Shown here: piece after piece, positions 45,056 to 55,888 of the stretch
Position numbering within the stretch: the stretch's first letter is position 1
Layout: each line of letters opens with the position of its first letter
Source of the DNA: Gammaproteobacteria bacterium
Lineage (GTDB): Bacteria; Pseudomonadota; Gammaproteobacteria; Steroidobacterales; Woeseiaceae
NCBI GenBank assembly: GCA_029865385.1
Contig: JAOUGX010000002.1
Coordinates: forward strand, 47,202 to 111,201
Direction: 5' to 3'
Length of the DNA stretch: 64,000 nt
Made by a program: the position numbers and the translations under genes
The notes under the pieces: generated by a model
What the model was told of the DNA's origin: nothing
Database searches by the model: none
What the model saw: only the letters and a program-made list of their open reading frames with translations

Positions 45056-45655
45056 TTACATTTGCGCCTCGCCGGCCGGGCCAGTGTACGGTGTGCCGTA
45101 GCGCAGGCGAATCGTTTTGGTCTTGCCGAACCACGGTATCGAAACGACGTAGATATTGTCGTATTCGTTTTCGGCAATCGCTGGAACTTTCTTGCTCGCG
45201 CCGAGATCGGCGATCAGGGCTGGAACCGTGTCGCTGTGTGCCACAACGAGAATAATCCTCCCCTTGTGTTTTTTCAGTATCTGAGCAAGCACGGCTTCGT
45301 TGTCGTCCGGGTCGTAAATCTCGATCGGGATAGCCAGCCTTGCTGCCAACGGTTCCGCTGTTTGACGCGTGCGCTTGAAAGGTGTCGAGTAAATTGCATC
45401 GATTCCGGCAACGACGTCCGCATCGACGAGCTGGCGCGTCAATTCCGCAACGCGCTGCCTTCCGGCTGCAGACAGTGGCGGGTCTTCGGCAACGGACAGG
45501 TCTTTTTCCGCATGTCGTACGAAAATTACAGTCGTTGTAGCCTGCGATTCGAAGAACCACGCCAGGCCAACCGCAATCGTTACGTAGATGACAACTGCCA
45601 GCAGTCGTCTTCGACGGCGCCTGCTGCGATTTTTTTCTGATTTTCCGTTGCGCAT
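45056..45655 (-). CDS. membrane-anchored histidine phosphatase (SixA/PGM-like)
   Basis: Protein of 199 residues. A very basic start (KNRSRRRRRR) and one helix (LLAVVIYVTIAVGLAWF) anchor it with the catalytic part probably outside. The phosphohistidine site is Arg47-His48 in VFVRHAEK-like FVRHAEKDL, with LSAAGRQRV, IYSTPFKRTRQTAEPLA and the second His in ILVVAHSDTVPAL. All four catalytic-pocket elements of the histidine phosphatase superfamily are intact. The substrate is unknown. The yjbQ gene follows 38 bases downstream on the same strand. Confidence 0.88.
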   Translation of the reverse strand: MRNGKSEKNRSRRRRRRLLAVVIYVTIAVGLAWFFESQATTTVIFVRHAEKDLSVAEDPPLSAAGRQRVAELTRQLVDADVVAGIDAIYSTPFKRTRQTAEPLAARLAIPIEIYDPDDNEAVLAQILKKHKGRIILVVAHSDTVPALIADLGASKKVPAIAENEYDNIYVVSIPWFGKTKTIRLRYGTPYTGPAGEAQM

Positions 45656-45689
45656 GGCTGCCGAGCTTACGAGTTTTTACGGGGTTTGA

Positions 45690-45995
45690 CTATTGCCGCG
45701 GCCGCTCGCCATTTTTCGGCTGCGTCGGGATCACGCGAAATTCGCCTTCAATTACATTCGGGCCGGAAGAATCCGGTTTCGGTCGCCCAGGACCGGCCCG
45801 ACGTAGCATGCGACGATTTGCCCACCAGACTCGAATACCGACAATTGCCGCCATCATCAGGACGATGCTGCCAATAACGATCATCGCAACAAACCCGAGG
45901 ATCAATGACGCGCCTATGGCAAGAGCACCGACGATTACAATAAGCGCATTTGCCAGTGGATTACCTGCCGGTATCTGTCGATTGCTGAATTGCAT
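45690..45995 (-). CDS. small two-helix membrane protein, unknown function
   Basis: Protein of 101 residues. ATG at 45995 is preferred to a TTG two codons upstream. Two hydrophobic segments (ALIVIVGALAIGASLILGF and MIVIGSIVLMMAAIVGI) are followed by WWANRRMLRRAG and a 35-residue Pro/Lys-rich cytoplasmic tail containing NVIEGEFRVI. The VIEGEFRV tail element recurs in a widespread family of small proteobacterial membrane proteins of unknown role. It lies between the histidine phosphatase and an exported DUF1579-like protein on the same strand. Confidence 0.65.
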   Translation of the reverse strand: MQFSNRQIPAGNPLANALIVIVGALAIGASLILGFVAMIVIGSIVLMMAAIVGIRVWWANRRMLRRAGPGRPKPDSSGPNVIEGEFRVIPTQPKNGERPRQ

Positions 45996-46016
45996 ATTCA
46001 AGTGACCGATACTCCT

Positions 46017-46574
46017 CTATTTCGCTTCAACACGAGAGTAGAAGCCTTCGAACCACGGTACCCAGCTTGTGCCACCGTCGTTCGACTGCTCGAAGAATTG
46101 TCGCACACGACCGTCCGGCAGAGACGTCCAAAGTGCGCGAAATGGCCACGTTGTATCGCTGCCAATGTCGTGGAGCGTTCCAGAGAGGCTCATGCCGTCG
46201 TCCGTCAGCCGACCACTGATTATGATCTGGCTTCCGCCCTCGGCCATCCAGACTTGCACCCATTTGTCGGTCGTCCTGTCGAGATAGTTGATACTCATTC
46301 CGGTTCCGCCGGCCGTGTTTCGCCAATGCTCGGTGATGACACAACCTCTTTCCTCGGAACGAACGCTATTCGTTCCTGCCAGTTGGCCGCTTGCTGTCCT
46401 GACTTCCCACTCGCCAACCCAGAAATCGAACTCCTTGAAGCGCTCATCGTTCTCACAAGGGTACGCAGGTGCCGCCGGCGCGCTGGCCGCACTCGCCTGA
46501 TCCGAAGACTGGGCGCTGCTCGCGGTCCCCAGCAGCATCGCGCCTAGAAACATTAGGATTCTGCTCGTATTCAT
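46017..46574 (-). CDS. exported DUF1579-like beta-barrel protein
   Basis: Exported protein of 185 residues. ATG at 46574 has GGGGGAA just upstream and opens a signal peptide (ILMFLGAMLLGTASSAQ). The mature domain begins FKEFDFWVGEWEVRTASG, a signature shared by DUF1579-type and related lipocalin-like proteins, and continues with ITEHWRN, MSINYLDR, WVQVWMAEGG and WVPWFEGFYSRV. A small-ligand-binding barrel is plausible but unproven. Upstream on its strand lies the repeat region near tRNA-Ser. Confidence 0.75.
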   Translation of the reverse strand: MNTSRILMFLGAMLLGTASSAQSSDQASAASAPAAPAYPCENDERFKEFDFWVGEWEVRTASGQLAGTNSVRSEERGCVITEHWRNTAGGTGMSINYLDRTTDKWVQVWMAEGGSQIIISGRLTDDGMSLSGTLHDIGSDTTWPFRALWTSLPDGRVRQFFEQSNDGGTSWVPWFEGFYSRVEAK

Positions 46575-46739
46575 TATTCCCCCACCGATTTTACTAATCC
46601 TGACACGCTGATCCCATTGAGACAAAGCCCACGGAATTTCGTTCGAAATCCGCCGGAGAAGTGCTTATTTGGCGGTGAACTCGTGTTATTTCAAGTGGAA
46701 TATTGAATCTCTGGCCGGCTACACGCAGAATCGCGTTCC

Positions 46740-47017
46740 CAATCCGCCCGGGTGAGAAGGCATTTCGCTATTGGCCGGTGCGGATTGATCTTTAGTACAG
46801 TGCGTCTAGCAGGGCAACAGAATCGGAGAGGCAATCCGCCCTGGTGGCACAGAAATTCGCCGCGGGTCGGTGCGGATTGATCTTTAAGTACAGTGCTTTT
46901 AGCAGGGCAACAGAATCGGAGAGGCAATCCGCCCTGGTGGCACAGAAATTCGCCGCGGGTCGGTGCGGATTGATCTTTAAGTACAGTGCTTTTAGCAGGG
47001 CAACAGAATCGGAGAGG
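46740..47017 (+). repeat. three tandem copies of a 93-bp unit ending in the first 7 bases of tRNA-Ser
   Basis: Copies lie at 46740-46831 (92 bp), 46832-46924 (93 bp) and 46925-47017 (93 bp). Copies 2 and 3 are identical as read. Copy 1 differs in its first half but matches well over its second half, with one base missing. Every unit ends AACAGAATC plus GGAGAGG, the latter being the 5' acceptor strand of the tRNA-Ser that follows the third copy. Each also carries TTGATC and, 16-17 bases on, TAGCAG, a weak promoter-like pair. The array therefore looks like duplication of the tRNA leader and promoter. It fills most of the 436-base gene-free stretch 46575-47010; nothing else was seen at 46575-46739. 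Confidence 0.9.
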
Positions 47018-47101
47018 TGGCAGAGCGGTTGAATGCACCGGTCTTGAAAACCGGCAAGGGTTAACAGCCCTTCGTGGGTTCAAATCCCACCCTCTCCGCC
47101 A
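47011..47101 (+). tRNA. tRNA-Ser (anticodon TGA)
   Basis: Class II tRNA of 91 bases with a long variable arm and encoded CCA. Acceptor GGAGAGG (47011-47017) pairs fully with CCTCTCC (47091-47097), and the discriminator is G. The anticodon stem is CCGGT/ACCGG with loop CTTGAAA, giving anticodon TGA. The variable arm AAGGGTTAACAGCCCTT forms a stem, and the T-loop is TTCAAAT. It decodes UCA and related serine codons. It is directly preceded by the 93-bp repeats. Confidence 0.96.
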
Positions 47102-47163
47102 TCAGCCAAGTATTTCGAACGTCCCACCACAGAACGAGCTGATCCTCAGGAAGGCAACAAGCT

Positions 47164-47409
47164 ATGCAAGCTATCAGCGCCCCCAGCGAGCGTGACTCCA
47201 GGATTCGAAGTCTGTTCAAGGCCATTACGTACCGCATTACAGGAACCGTAACTACCGCACTGATTGTGTTTGCGGTGACCGGTGAACTGGCGATCGCGAT
47301 GGCTGTCGGCATCGTGGAGCCGATCGCAAAAATCGTTATTTACTACGTGCACGAAAGGTTGTGGGAGCTGGTGCCTCACGGAACGATTCGCAATATGTTC
47401 GGCCGGTAA
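47164..47409 (+). CDS. DUF2061 family small membrane protein
   Basis: Membrane protein of 81 residues. The family core is evident: SLFKAITYRITGTVTTALIV, then LAIAMAVGIVEPIAKIVIYY and HERLWELV, giving two helices. DUF2061 proteins are found across proteobacteria, sometimes next to sulfate or cysteine genes; their function is unknown. AGGAAGG precedes the ATG by 11 bases. A hairpin with a T-run follows the stop. Confidence 0.88.
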   Translation: MQAISAPSERDSRIRSLFKAITYRITGTVTTALIVFAVTGELAIAMAVGIVEPIAKIVIYYVHERLWELVPHGTIRNMFGR

Positions 47410-47423
47410 GCGCGACTGTCCTG

Positions 47424-47445
47424 TGCGGAGAAACCGCAGTCTTTT
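47424..47445 (+). terminator. short terminator after the DUF2061 gene
   Basis: A 5-bp stem TGCGG/CCGCA with loop AGAAA, followed by GTCTTTTCT, lies 14 bases past the DUF2061 stop and ends at the stop of the convergent PatB/MalY-type gene. The stem is short, so confidence is moderate. Confidence 0.45.
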
Positions 47446-48606
47446 CTATACTTTTACCAGCGCCGTGCGGATCCCCTGCAGCCCCTTCTCGAGCTGTGAG
47501 CGCGGGCACGCCAGGTTCATTCTGAAAAATCCCGTTCCTGCCGCTCCGAATATCGACCCCGGATAGAGCCCGACTCCGCCGATCTCAACCAGTCGTTTCG
47601 AGAGCTCCTCTTCGTTGAGGCCGGTTGCTCGAAAATCCAGCCACGCCAGGTAGGTTGCGTCCGCTGTCGCCTTTCTGACGACCGGCAAATTCATCTCCAG
47701 CCACGTTGCCACGAAACGGTGGTTCTCCGACACATACAGAATGACCTGATCCAGCCACTCCGAACACTTGGTATAAGCGGCGATCATGCCGACTGCGCCA
47801 AAGGTACTGTCGTGATTGAGCTGCATCGTGTCGAGATACGATGCGAACTTCCTCCGTATTGCTGCGTCCGGAATGATCAGCGTCGCCTGCGGGAGTCCGG
47901 CAGTATTGAATGCTTTGTTCGGTGAGATGACCGTAATCGATCGCTCTCCCGCGATCTTGCCGAGGGGTATGTGGCGTTGTCCGGGCATCACGAGATCGCA
48001 GTGCACCTCATCTGAAACCAGCAGAAGATCTCTTTCCTCTGCAAGTTGTACGACTGACATGAGTTCAGTGGACGAAAATACTCTGCCCGTCGGATTGTGT
48101 GGATTGCACAGCATGATCATCTGCGTATCTTCACGGAGCTGCGAAACAGTTGCGTCTGCGTCAATGCCGAATTTGCCACCTTGCTCGACTAGCGCACACT
48201 CGATCAGATGCCGATCGTTGTCTCGTACGATATTCATCAACGGACCGTAAATCGGCGTATGCAGCAAAATGCTGGACCCGGCATCAGTCAGTCCGGTTAC
48301 CAATCCGTGAATGCCGACGATCGAACTCGGCGGGCAAAACATCAGCCATTCGACCGGCACAACCCAGTCATGGCGAATACGCAACCAGTCGGTAATCGCC
48401 TGGTAGTATTCCTGTGAACGTATACCGTATCCCAGTATCGAATGCCGGCAGCGCTGCCGGATCGCATCAAGAATCGGCTTTGGTGTCTCGAAATCCATGT
48501 CGGCCACCCAGAATGGCATCAGGTCGCTTCGCCCGAACAGCCGCTCGGTATCGTCCCACTTGAAGGAATCCGTGCCGCGGCGTTGTGTAATCCTGTCTAG
48601 ATCCAT
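47446..48606 (-). CDS. patB: PatB/MalY-type PLP-dependent C-S lyase
   Basis: Fold-type I PLP enzyme of 386 residues. The cofactor Lys lies in ISPNKAFNTAGL; other class I/II aminotransferase-like marks are MLCNPHNPTGRVFS and LVSDEVHCDLVMPG. The opening DRITQRRGTDSFKWD and PFWVADMDFETPKPI are typical of the MalY/PatB cystathionine beta-lyase group, which releases pyruvate, ammonia and a thiol from cystathionine or S-conjugates. Its ATG overlaps the end of the NhaC gene by 10 bases, so the two are translationally linked. Confidence 0.9.
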   Translation of the reverse strand: MDLDRITQRRGTDSFKWDDTERLFGRSDLMPFWVADMDFETPKPILDAIRQRCRHSILGYGIRSQEYYQAITDWLRIRHDWVVPVEWLMFCPPSSIVGIHGLVTGLTDAGSSILLHTPIYGPLMNIVRDNDRHLIECALVEQGGKFGIDADATVSQLREDTQMIMLCNPHNPTGRVFSSTELMSVVQLAEERDLLLVSDEVHCDLVMPGQRHIPLGKIAGERSITVISPNKAFNTAGLPQATLIIPDAAIRRKFASYLDTMQLNHDSTFGAVGMIAAYTKCSEWLDQVILYVSENHRFVATWLEMNLPVVRKATADATYLAWLDFRATGLNEEELSKRLVEIGGVGLYPGSIFGAAGTGFFRMNLACPRSQLEKGLQGIRTALVKV

Positions 48607-50000
48607 AGATACAAAACCATCGTGAGGCCGGCCACGACAAGCGCGTATGGAAGCTGCGTTACGACATGGTCGATGTGGTCGCTGCCAGCACCGACTGATG
48701 ACAACACGGTGGTGTCGGATACGGGTGATGCATGGTCACCAAAAATTCCGCCGCCGGCGACAGCGGCAACTGTCTGGTATACGAGCGGCCCGAGCTCAGC
48801 GGAAGTCAGTTCGAACGCCACGGGCAGCGCTACAGGCATCATCATGGCGTAGGCACCCCAGGAAGTACCGGTTGCAAATGAGATTGCAGCGGTTATCAGG
48901 AATGTCAGCGCCACCAGCGTGTTGGCGTTCAGACTTTCGCTGAATCTCTCTATGATAACGTCGGCCGCACCCAGCTGATTCGTAACTGCGTTCAAAGCGT
49001 AAGCCAACGCAACAATCAGCAATGCAGCGGTTACCCCTTTCGCACCGTCGACCAGGAGATCCGCAAGCTCCGCGACACTATTGAACTTGCCGCGCATTGC
49101 CAACACGGCAATCAAATACGTATCGGCAAGCAGAAATGCTTCTACGATTTTCACTGATCCCGTGGCCACCAGCGTCCACGTACCAATGGTCAGCAGCAGA
49201 CCGACAGGCACCAGCAAATCCAGGACCAATGATGATCCCGAGTTCGTAGCCTCACTGATAACGTCCTCATCGCCACTGTCGGCAAGCGGCTTTGCGCCTG
49301 GTCGGATCAGTTGCCCGGTTTCGCGGACTCGTCGTTCGGCAGTCCGCATCGGACCGAAATCGGGAATGATCCCGGCGCAGACCAAGAGCGTAAACAGCAG
49401 CATCAGTATCGGGTAGAAGTTATAGGGAATGGCGGAAACGAACACTGCGAGTCCCTGTTCGACGTCGGCGACCGGACCTGCCTGCGCCGCGATAAGACTC
49501 GCAACATATGCCCCCCACGCAGTGAACGGCACCAGGATGCAAACGGAAGCCGTCGTCGAATCGAGTATAAATGCCAGTTTCTCTCGTGGAATTGCCGCCC
49601 GGTCCGACATCGGCCGCATGACTGCGCCTGACAACAGTGGACTGAAATAGTCGTCGACGATAACGAATCCCATGCCCCATGTGGTCAACTCCACACCTCG
49701 GCGACTCTTGTTTCCGCCGGAAAATCGACGCGCCAGTTCGCCGAGCACGCCAGCTTTTCGGAACAATTCGAACAGCACGCCGATCAGCAGAACGATCTCA
49801 CAAATCCAGATGAAGTCCTCGTTTCCCAACGAAGACTGGAACAACTGATTGAGCCCGACACCCGGAGCGGCACCGAGCATGAGGGTGCCGACAAACACAC
49901 CCAGCAGCATCGCAATCAGTGCCGATCGCGTAACGAACGCCAGTACCAACGTTGCCAATAAAGGCAACAGCGACCAGATTCCCCAATCAGTAGGATTCAT
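48597..50000 (-). CDS. NhaC-family Na+/H+ antiporter
   Basis: Membrane protein of 467 residues with 11-12 hydrophobic segments, beginning WSLLPLLATLVLAFVTRSAL. The conserved block GMGFVIVDDYFSPLLSG and the late GGGIFGDHASPVSDTTVLSS, with its Asp/His pair, are hallmarks of the NhaC/ion-transporter superfamily. ATG at 50000 has AGGA 9 bases upstream; a TTG seven codons earlier is less likely. Some family members are substrate/Na+ or malate-lactate antiporters, and coupling to a C-S lyase suggests a sulfur amino acid role (inference). Confidence 0.88.
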   Translation of the reverse strand: MNPTDWGIWSLLPLLATLVLAFVTRSALIAMLLGVFVGTLMLGAAPGVGLNQLFQSSLGNEDFIWICEIVLLIGVLFELFRKAGVLGELARRFSGGNKSRRGVELTTWGMGFVIVDDYFSPLLSGAVMRPMSDRAAIPREKLAFILDSTTASVCILVPFTAWGAYVASLIAAQAGPVADVEQGLAVFVSAIPYNFYPILMLLFTLLVCAGIIPDFGPMRTAERRVRETGQLIRPGAKPLADSGDEDVISEATNSGSSLVLDLLVPVGLLLTIGTWTLVATGSVKIVEAFLLADTYLIAVLAMRGKFNSVAELADLLVDGAKGVTAALLIVALAYALNAVTNQLGAADVIIERFSESLNANTLVALTFLITAAISFATGTSWGAYAMMMPVALPVAFELTSAELGPLVYQTVAAVAGGGIFGDHASPVSDTTVLSSVGAGSDHIDHVVTQLPYALVVAGLTMVLYLWI

Positions 50001-50199
50001 TGTGGTTTTCCTGTCGGCCAATTCGGTCTACCGACTGTCCCGCCGGCTAAGATGCAGTTTTTCAAGGGAGATTACAACGAGACGGTCACAGGCGAATCGC
50101 AATCCATGATTTGGTTTCACACGGAAAGATCGCTTGCATTGCGCAGTAAAGACTTGGAATATTCCGGGTATACGAAACGTCCATTCGCGGAGATACTTG

Positions 50200-51042
50200 G
50201 TGCCAAACACAAGCCATTACGTCGCATTTCTCACTGTAGTGATCTTTGCCTGTCTGCCAATCAACGCTGCGATTGCAGACACCGCCCGTTTTGTCCGCTA
50301 CACAGACGGAGAATCGCAGAGCTACGGGCAGCGTGACGGCGATGTAATACACGAGTTGGACAAGGCACCGTGGAATGGGGGCCGAAGAACCGGGCGTTCC
50401 GTCAATGTTTCAGATATCAAAATGCTGGCGCCGGCCGAACCATCCAAAGTCTTTGCCGTAGGTTTTAATTACGACAGCCACCGGGGCGACCAGGTCTTGC
50501 CCGCTCACCCTCCTATTTTTCTCAAATTGCCGTCGACCATTACCGGTCCCGGCGCAGACATTATCTATCCAGCCGGCGCAAGCAACGTGCATTTCGAAGG
50601 CGAGCTCGTGGTTGTCATTGGCAAGACCGCAAGCCGTGTGTCAGCGGAATCCGCCGGCGAGTACATTTTCGGGGTCACGGCGGGTAATGACGTCAGTGAA
50701 CGGGACTGGCAGGCGAATGACCTGCAATGGTTTCGCGGCAAAGCCTCCGACACGTTCGGCCCGATCGGGCCCGAAATCGTCACAGGACTGAATTATCGTG
50801 ACCTCCTGCTGCAGACACGCCTGAACGGCAAAGTGGTTCAGGAACAGCGTACCCGCGACCACATTCATGACGTGCATGCGATTGTCAGCTTCATCAGTCA
50901 ATACGCGACCTTGTATCCCGGCGACGTCATATTCACGGGTACTCCGGGCCAGACCAGTGCGATGGTTCCTGGTGATGTCATCGAAATAGAAATCGAAAAT
51001 GTCGGCGTATTGAGAAATGCGATCGGCAAGCCGATCAAATAG
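50200..51042 (+). CDS. exported fumarylacetoacetate hydrolase-fold protein
   Basis: The protein has 280 residues. GTG at 50200 has GGAG 7 bases upstream and opens a signal peptide (YVAFLTVVIFACLPINAAIA); longer in-frame starts (TTG at 50134) bury it. The rest is a FAH-family domain: VGFNYDSHRGD, metal ligands Glu-x-Glu in VHFEGELVVVIGK and a downstream Asp in GNDVSERDWQ, then FGPIGPEIV and IFTGTPGQTSAMVPGD. FAH enzymes normally act in the cytoplasm on diketo acids, so an exported copy is unusual. It lies 39 bases ahead of a beta-propeller gene that is also exported. Confidence 0.85.
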   Translation: MPNTSHYVAFLTVVIFACLPINAAIADTARFVRYTDGESQSYGQRDGDVIHELDKAPWNGGRRTGRSVNVSDIKMLAPAEPSKVFAVGFNYDSHRGDQVLPAHPPIFLKLPSTITGPGADIIYPAGASNVHFEGELVVVIGKTASRVSAESAGEYIFGVTAGNDVSERDWQANDLQWFRGKASDTFGPIGPEIVTGLNYRDLLLQTRLNGKVVQEQRTRDHIHDVHAIVSFISQYATLYPGDVIFTGTPGQTSAMVPGDVIEIEIENVGVLRNAIGKPIK

Positions 51043-51081
51043 AATCAATGGTTGTTTAGAAATCAATATCAGGGGAAATCC

Positions 51082-52110
51082 ATGGCGGCAATATCGATCC
51101 GACGTGCAGCACTATTGCTGGTCGGCATACTGACTCTCGGCGCAACTCCGGTTTTGGCCCAAAACCATGCCCCGAATCCATACAAAACCGTCGAAGGCTG
51201 GGCGAAGCTGCCCGAAGGCCGGGTCTGGGGTGCCACGAGTGCGGTTTACCCCGCCAATGACGGCAAGCACATCTGGATCGCAGAACGCTGCGGCGCCAAC
51301 CTGTGCGTCGGCAGTGATCTCGATCCGGTCATGCTGTTCGACACCAAAGGAAACGTAGTAAGAAGTTTCGGCGCGGGGCAGATCACCTGGCCCCACGGAA
51401 TTTTCGTCGATGCAGAAGACAACGTCTGGATCGCGGATGCCGTCGGCTACGTACCGGTTCCCGAGGGCGTTGGTCACACCGTGATGAAGTTCAGCCCGGA
51501 AGGAAAATTGCTGATGAGACTCGGCAAGGAAGGCGTCGCAGGTGCCGGCAAAGATACGTTTACCAAACCGTCTGACGTGCTGGTGGCACCGAACGGCGAC
51601 ATATTTGTCGCCGATGGTCACGAACCGCCGGGCAACAGTCGCATCGTCAAGTTCGACAAAAACGGTACGTTCATCAAGGAATGGGGCGGCATCGGCGGGG
51701 ATACCGGCGAGTTTCGCGATCCGCATGCTCTGGCAATGGATTCCCAGGGCCGCTTGTTTGTCGGCGATCGCCACAACAGTCGCATCCAGATATTCACTCA
51801 GGATGGCGAACACCTCGCAACCTGGACGCAGTTCGGCCGACCGAGCGGACTGTTTATCGACAAGAATGACATCCTGTACTCCGCAGACTCCGAATCGAAT
51901 GCCGGTCGAAATCCTGGATGGAAACGCGGTATTCGTATCGGCAGTGCCAAAGACGGTTTCGTCACCGCTTTCATTCCGGATCCGGAACCGGACCAGGATA
52001 ATTCAGGTACCAGCGCCGCCGAAGGCGTTGCTGTCGATGCGGCGGGCAATATCTACGGCGCGGAAGTCGGGCCAAGGGCAATAAAGAAATACGTCAGGAA
52101 AAAAAGATAA
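51082..52110 (+). CDS. exported NHL-repeat six-bladed beta-propeller (PAL-like)
   Basis: Exported protein of 342 residues. ATG at 51082 has AGGGGAAA just upstream and starts a signal peptide (AALLLVGILTLGATPVLA). Repeats of the NHL type are clear: ITWPHGIFVDAEDNVWIAD, DVLVAPNGDIFVADG, FRDPHALAMDSQGRLFVGD and RPSGLFIDKNDILYSAD, closing VAVDAAGNIYGAEVG. The layout resembles the peptidyl-alpha-hydroxyglycine alpha-amidating lyase propeller, but catalysis is not demonstrated. Transcribed after the exported FAH-fold gene, so a joint periplasmic function is plausible. Confidence 0.87.
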   Translation: MAAISIRRAALLLVGILTLGATPVLAQNHAPNPYKTVEGWAKLPEGRVWGATSAVYPANDGKHIWIAERCGANLCVGSDLDPVMLFDTKGNVVRSFGAGQITWPHGIFVDAEDNVWIADAVGYVPVPEGVGHTVMKFSPEGKLLMRLGKEGVAGAGKDTFTKPSDVLVAPNGDIFVADGHEPPGNSRIVKFDKNGTFIKEWGGIGGDTGEFRDPHALAMDSQGRLFVGDRHNSRIQIFTQDGEHLATWTQFGRPSGLFIDKNDILYSADSESNAGRNPGWKRGIRIGSAKDGFVTAFIPDPEPDQDNSGTSAAEGVAVDAAGNIYGAEVGPRAIKKYVRKKR

Positions 52111-52121
52111 GGAATCGGTCT

Positions 52122-52145
52122 GCGCCGCTGCTCTTGCAGCGGCGC
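52122..52145. terminator. bidirectional hairpin between the propeller gene and serS
   Basis: A perfect 10-bp stem (GCGCCGCTGC / GCAGCGGCGC) with a 4-base loop lies between the convergent stops at 52110 and 52146. A-rich sequence (about 52096-52110) on its left would give a T-rich run for minus-strand transcripts. Confidence 0.7.
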
Positions 52146-54800
<2,655 letters not shown>

Positions 54801-54808
<8 letters not shown>

Positions 54809-55205
54809 ACCGTTCTTGCAACCAGTCTTCCAGTCGGGGCGTCCAACCACCCAGACCGGCGCGCGCCAGTATCAGGCCCGCTGCAATGCCGACGACGTCA
54901 GCCACCAGGTCCAGAAGCTCCGCGCTTCGATAAGATACCGCTCGCTGGACTATCTCGATCAGCAGGCCGAAAGCCAGCAGTCCGAGCGCAATACGCCAGT
55001 AACAGGATTTCGCATACTGGCCACTGAACCAGAGTGCCAGACCGGCAAAAGTGATGCCATGCAACCATTTGTCGGAAATATGCAAGTGGAAAGTACGGTC
55101 GTTGGGCCACAGCCAGTCCGAGGGCACGATAGTTGCGGCAAGAATCAGCAGCAAAGAAACCACGCTCAACAAACGCCATGTGGCGGCATAACGAAGTTCC
55201 AGCAT
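54801..55205 (-). CDS. VanZ-like membrane protein
   Basis: Membrane protein of 134 residues with four hydrophobic helices. VanZ-family marks are DKWLHGITFAGLALWFSG, then GLLIEIVQRAVSYRSAELLDLVADVVGI and a final GLILARAGLG. VanZ-like proteins are small membrane proteins of unclear function, first known from teicoplanin resistance. ATG is 3 bases after the lolA stop, and the gene ends overlapping the likely start of rarA, so lolA, vanZ-like and rarA are probably one translational unit. Confidence 0.82.
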
Positions 55206-55208
55206 CGG

Positions 55209-55868
55209 CTAGTCTGCGTTTTCTGAAACTAGCGGAACGCCGACAAGATCGACGCCGGCGGGTAGCGAAAAGCGGAACCGGTCGGCGGCAATTTCCGAGT
55301 TGACCACAACGTCGAACAACGCAACGAGTGTCGTCTGCTCGAGATTGTCCGTGAAAATCATGCGGCTGAGTTGATCGTCGGTAAATCCGAGATCGACGCG
55401 GCTGAAACCGCTTTGCTCATCTCTTGGCCGCAGCCGAACCCAGACGGTGCCACGATCCGAAAAGCTTCCGACATACTCGAAATCTGCCAATGCATCGGCA
55501 GAACCACCGAACAGCAGCGCTGGCGTGCTTTGCAGTATCTCGTGCTGCGGTTTTACCGTGACCTGAAGCAGGTCCGCGTCATAGCTCCAAACGTTGAGGC
55601 CATCGGCGATCAGCAGTTGCTCATATGGCTCGGTGTAAGCCCAGCGAAAGCGACCCGGTCGCGAAATCTCGAAAGTGCCGGCTGACTCTTCGACGACGAT
55701 GTCGTTATCATCGACAAGTGACTGTTCGAAGCGGGCGGACAACGTTTTTACGTCGCTCAGAAAATGATCGAGCAGGCTTTTGCCGTCTTTGTCGGCTGCC
55801 AGCACACCGCTGCATGCGAATGTCCCGGCGACAACGAGCAGCGCCCGGATTAATGCTTTCCTGATCAA
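55209..55868 (-). CDS. lolA: outer-membrane lipoprotein carrier protein LolA
   Basis: Periplasmic chaperone of 219 residues that carries lipoproteins from LolCDE to LolB. TTG at 55868 is chosen because AAGGA lies 7 bases upstream and a signal peptide (LIRALLVVAGTFACSGVLA) follows; an upstream TTG at 55892 adds eight residues and overlaps ftsK. LolA features: LSARFEQSLVDD, then SAGTFEISRPGRFRWAYTEPY, then QLLIADGLNVWSYD, then PALLFGG. It lies directly after ftsK on the same strand, as in many gammaproteobacteria. Confidence 0.93.
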   Translation of the reverse strand: MIRKALIRALLVVAGTFACSGVLAADKDGKSLLDHFLSDVKTLSARFEQSLVDDNDIVVEESAGTFEISRPGRFRWAYTEPYEQLLIADGLNVWSYDADLLQVTVKPQHEILQSTPALLFGGSADALADFEYVGSFSDRGTVWVRLRPRDEQSGFSRVDLGFTDDQLSRMIFTDNLEQTTLVALFDVVVNSEIAADRFRFSLPAGVDLVGVPLVSENAD

Positions 55869-55888
55869 GATATTTCCTTTTGGTCGCG

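Noticed and set aside
44598..45560. Extended 320-codon reading of the yjbQ frame
   Set aside because: The extra N-terminal half is Arg/Cys-rich noise lying in another frame of the histidine phosphatase gene. YjbQ homology begins at the ATG at 45017.
46740..47017. CRISPR array
   Set aside because: Units are 93 bp, directly abutting with no unique spacers, and no cas genes are present.
46844..47032. Plus-strand repeat-encoded open frame ending in tRNA-Ser
   Set aside because: Same repeat artefact, and it reads into the tRNA body.
46691..47083. Minus-strand open frame of 130 codons with a 31-residue repeat
   Set aside because: It is produced by the 93-bp DNA repeat, whose length is divisible by three, and it runs through the tRNA-Ser gene. 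No start-site support or family match.
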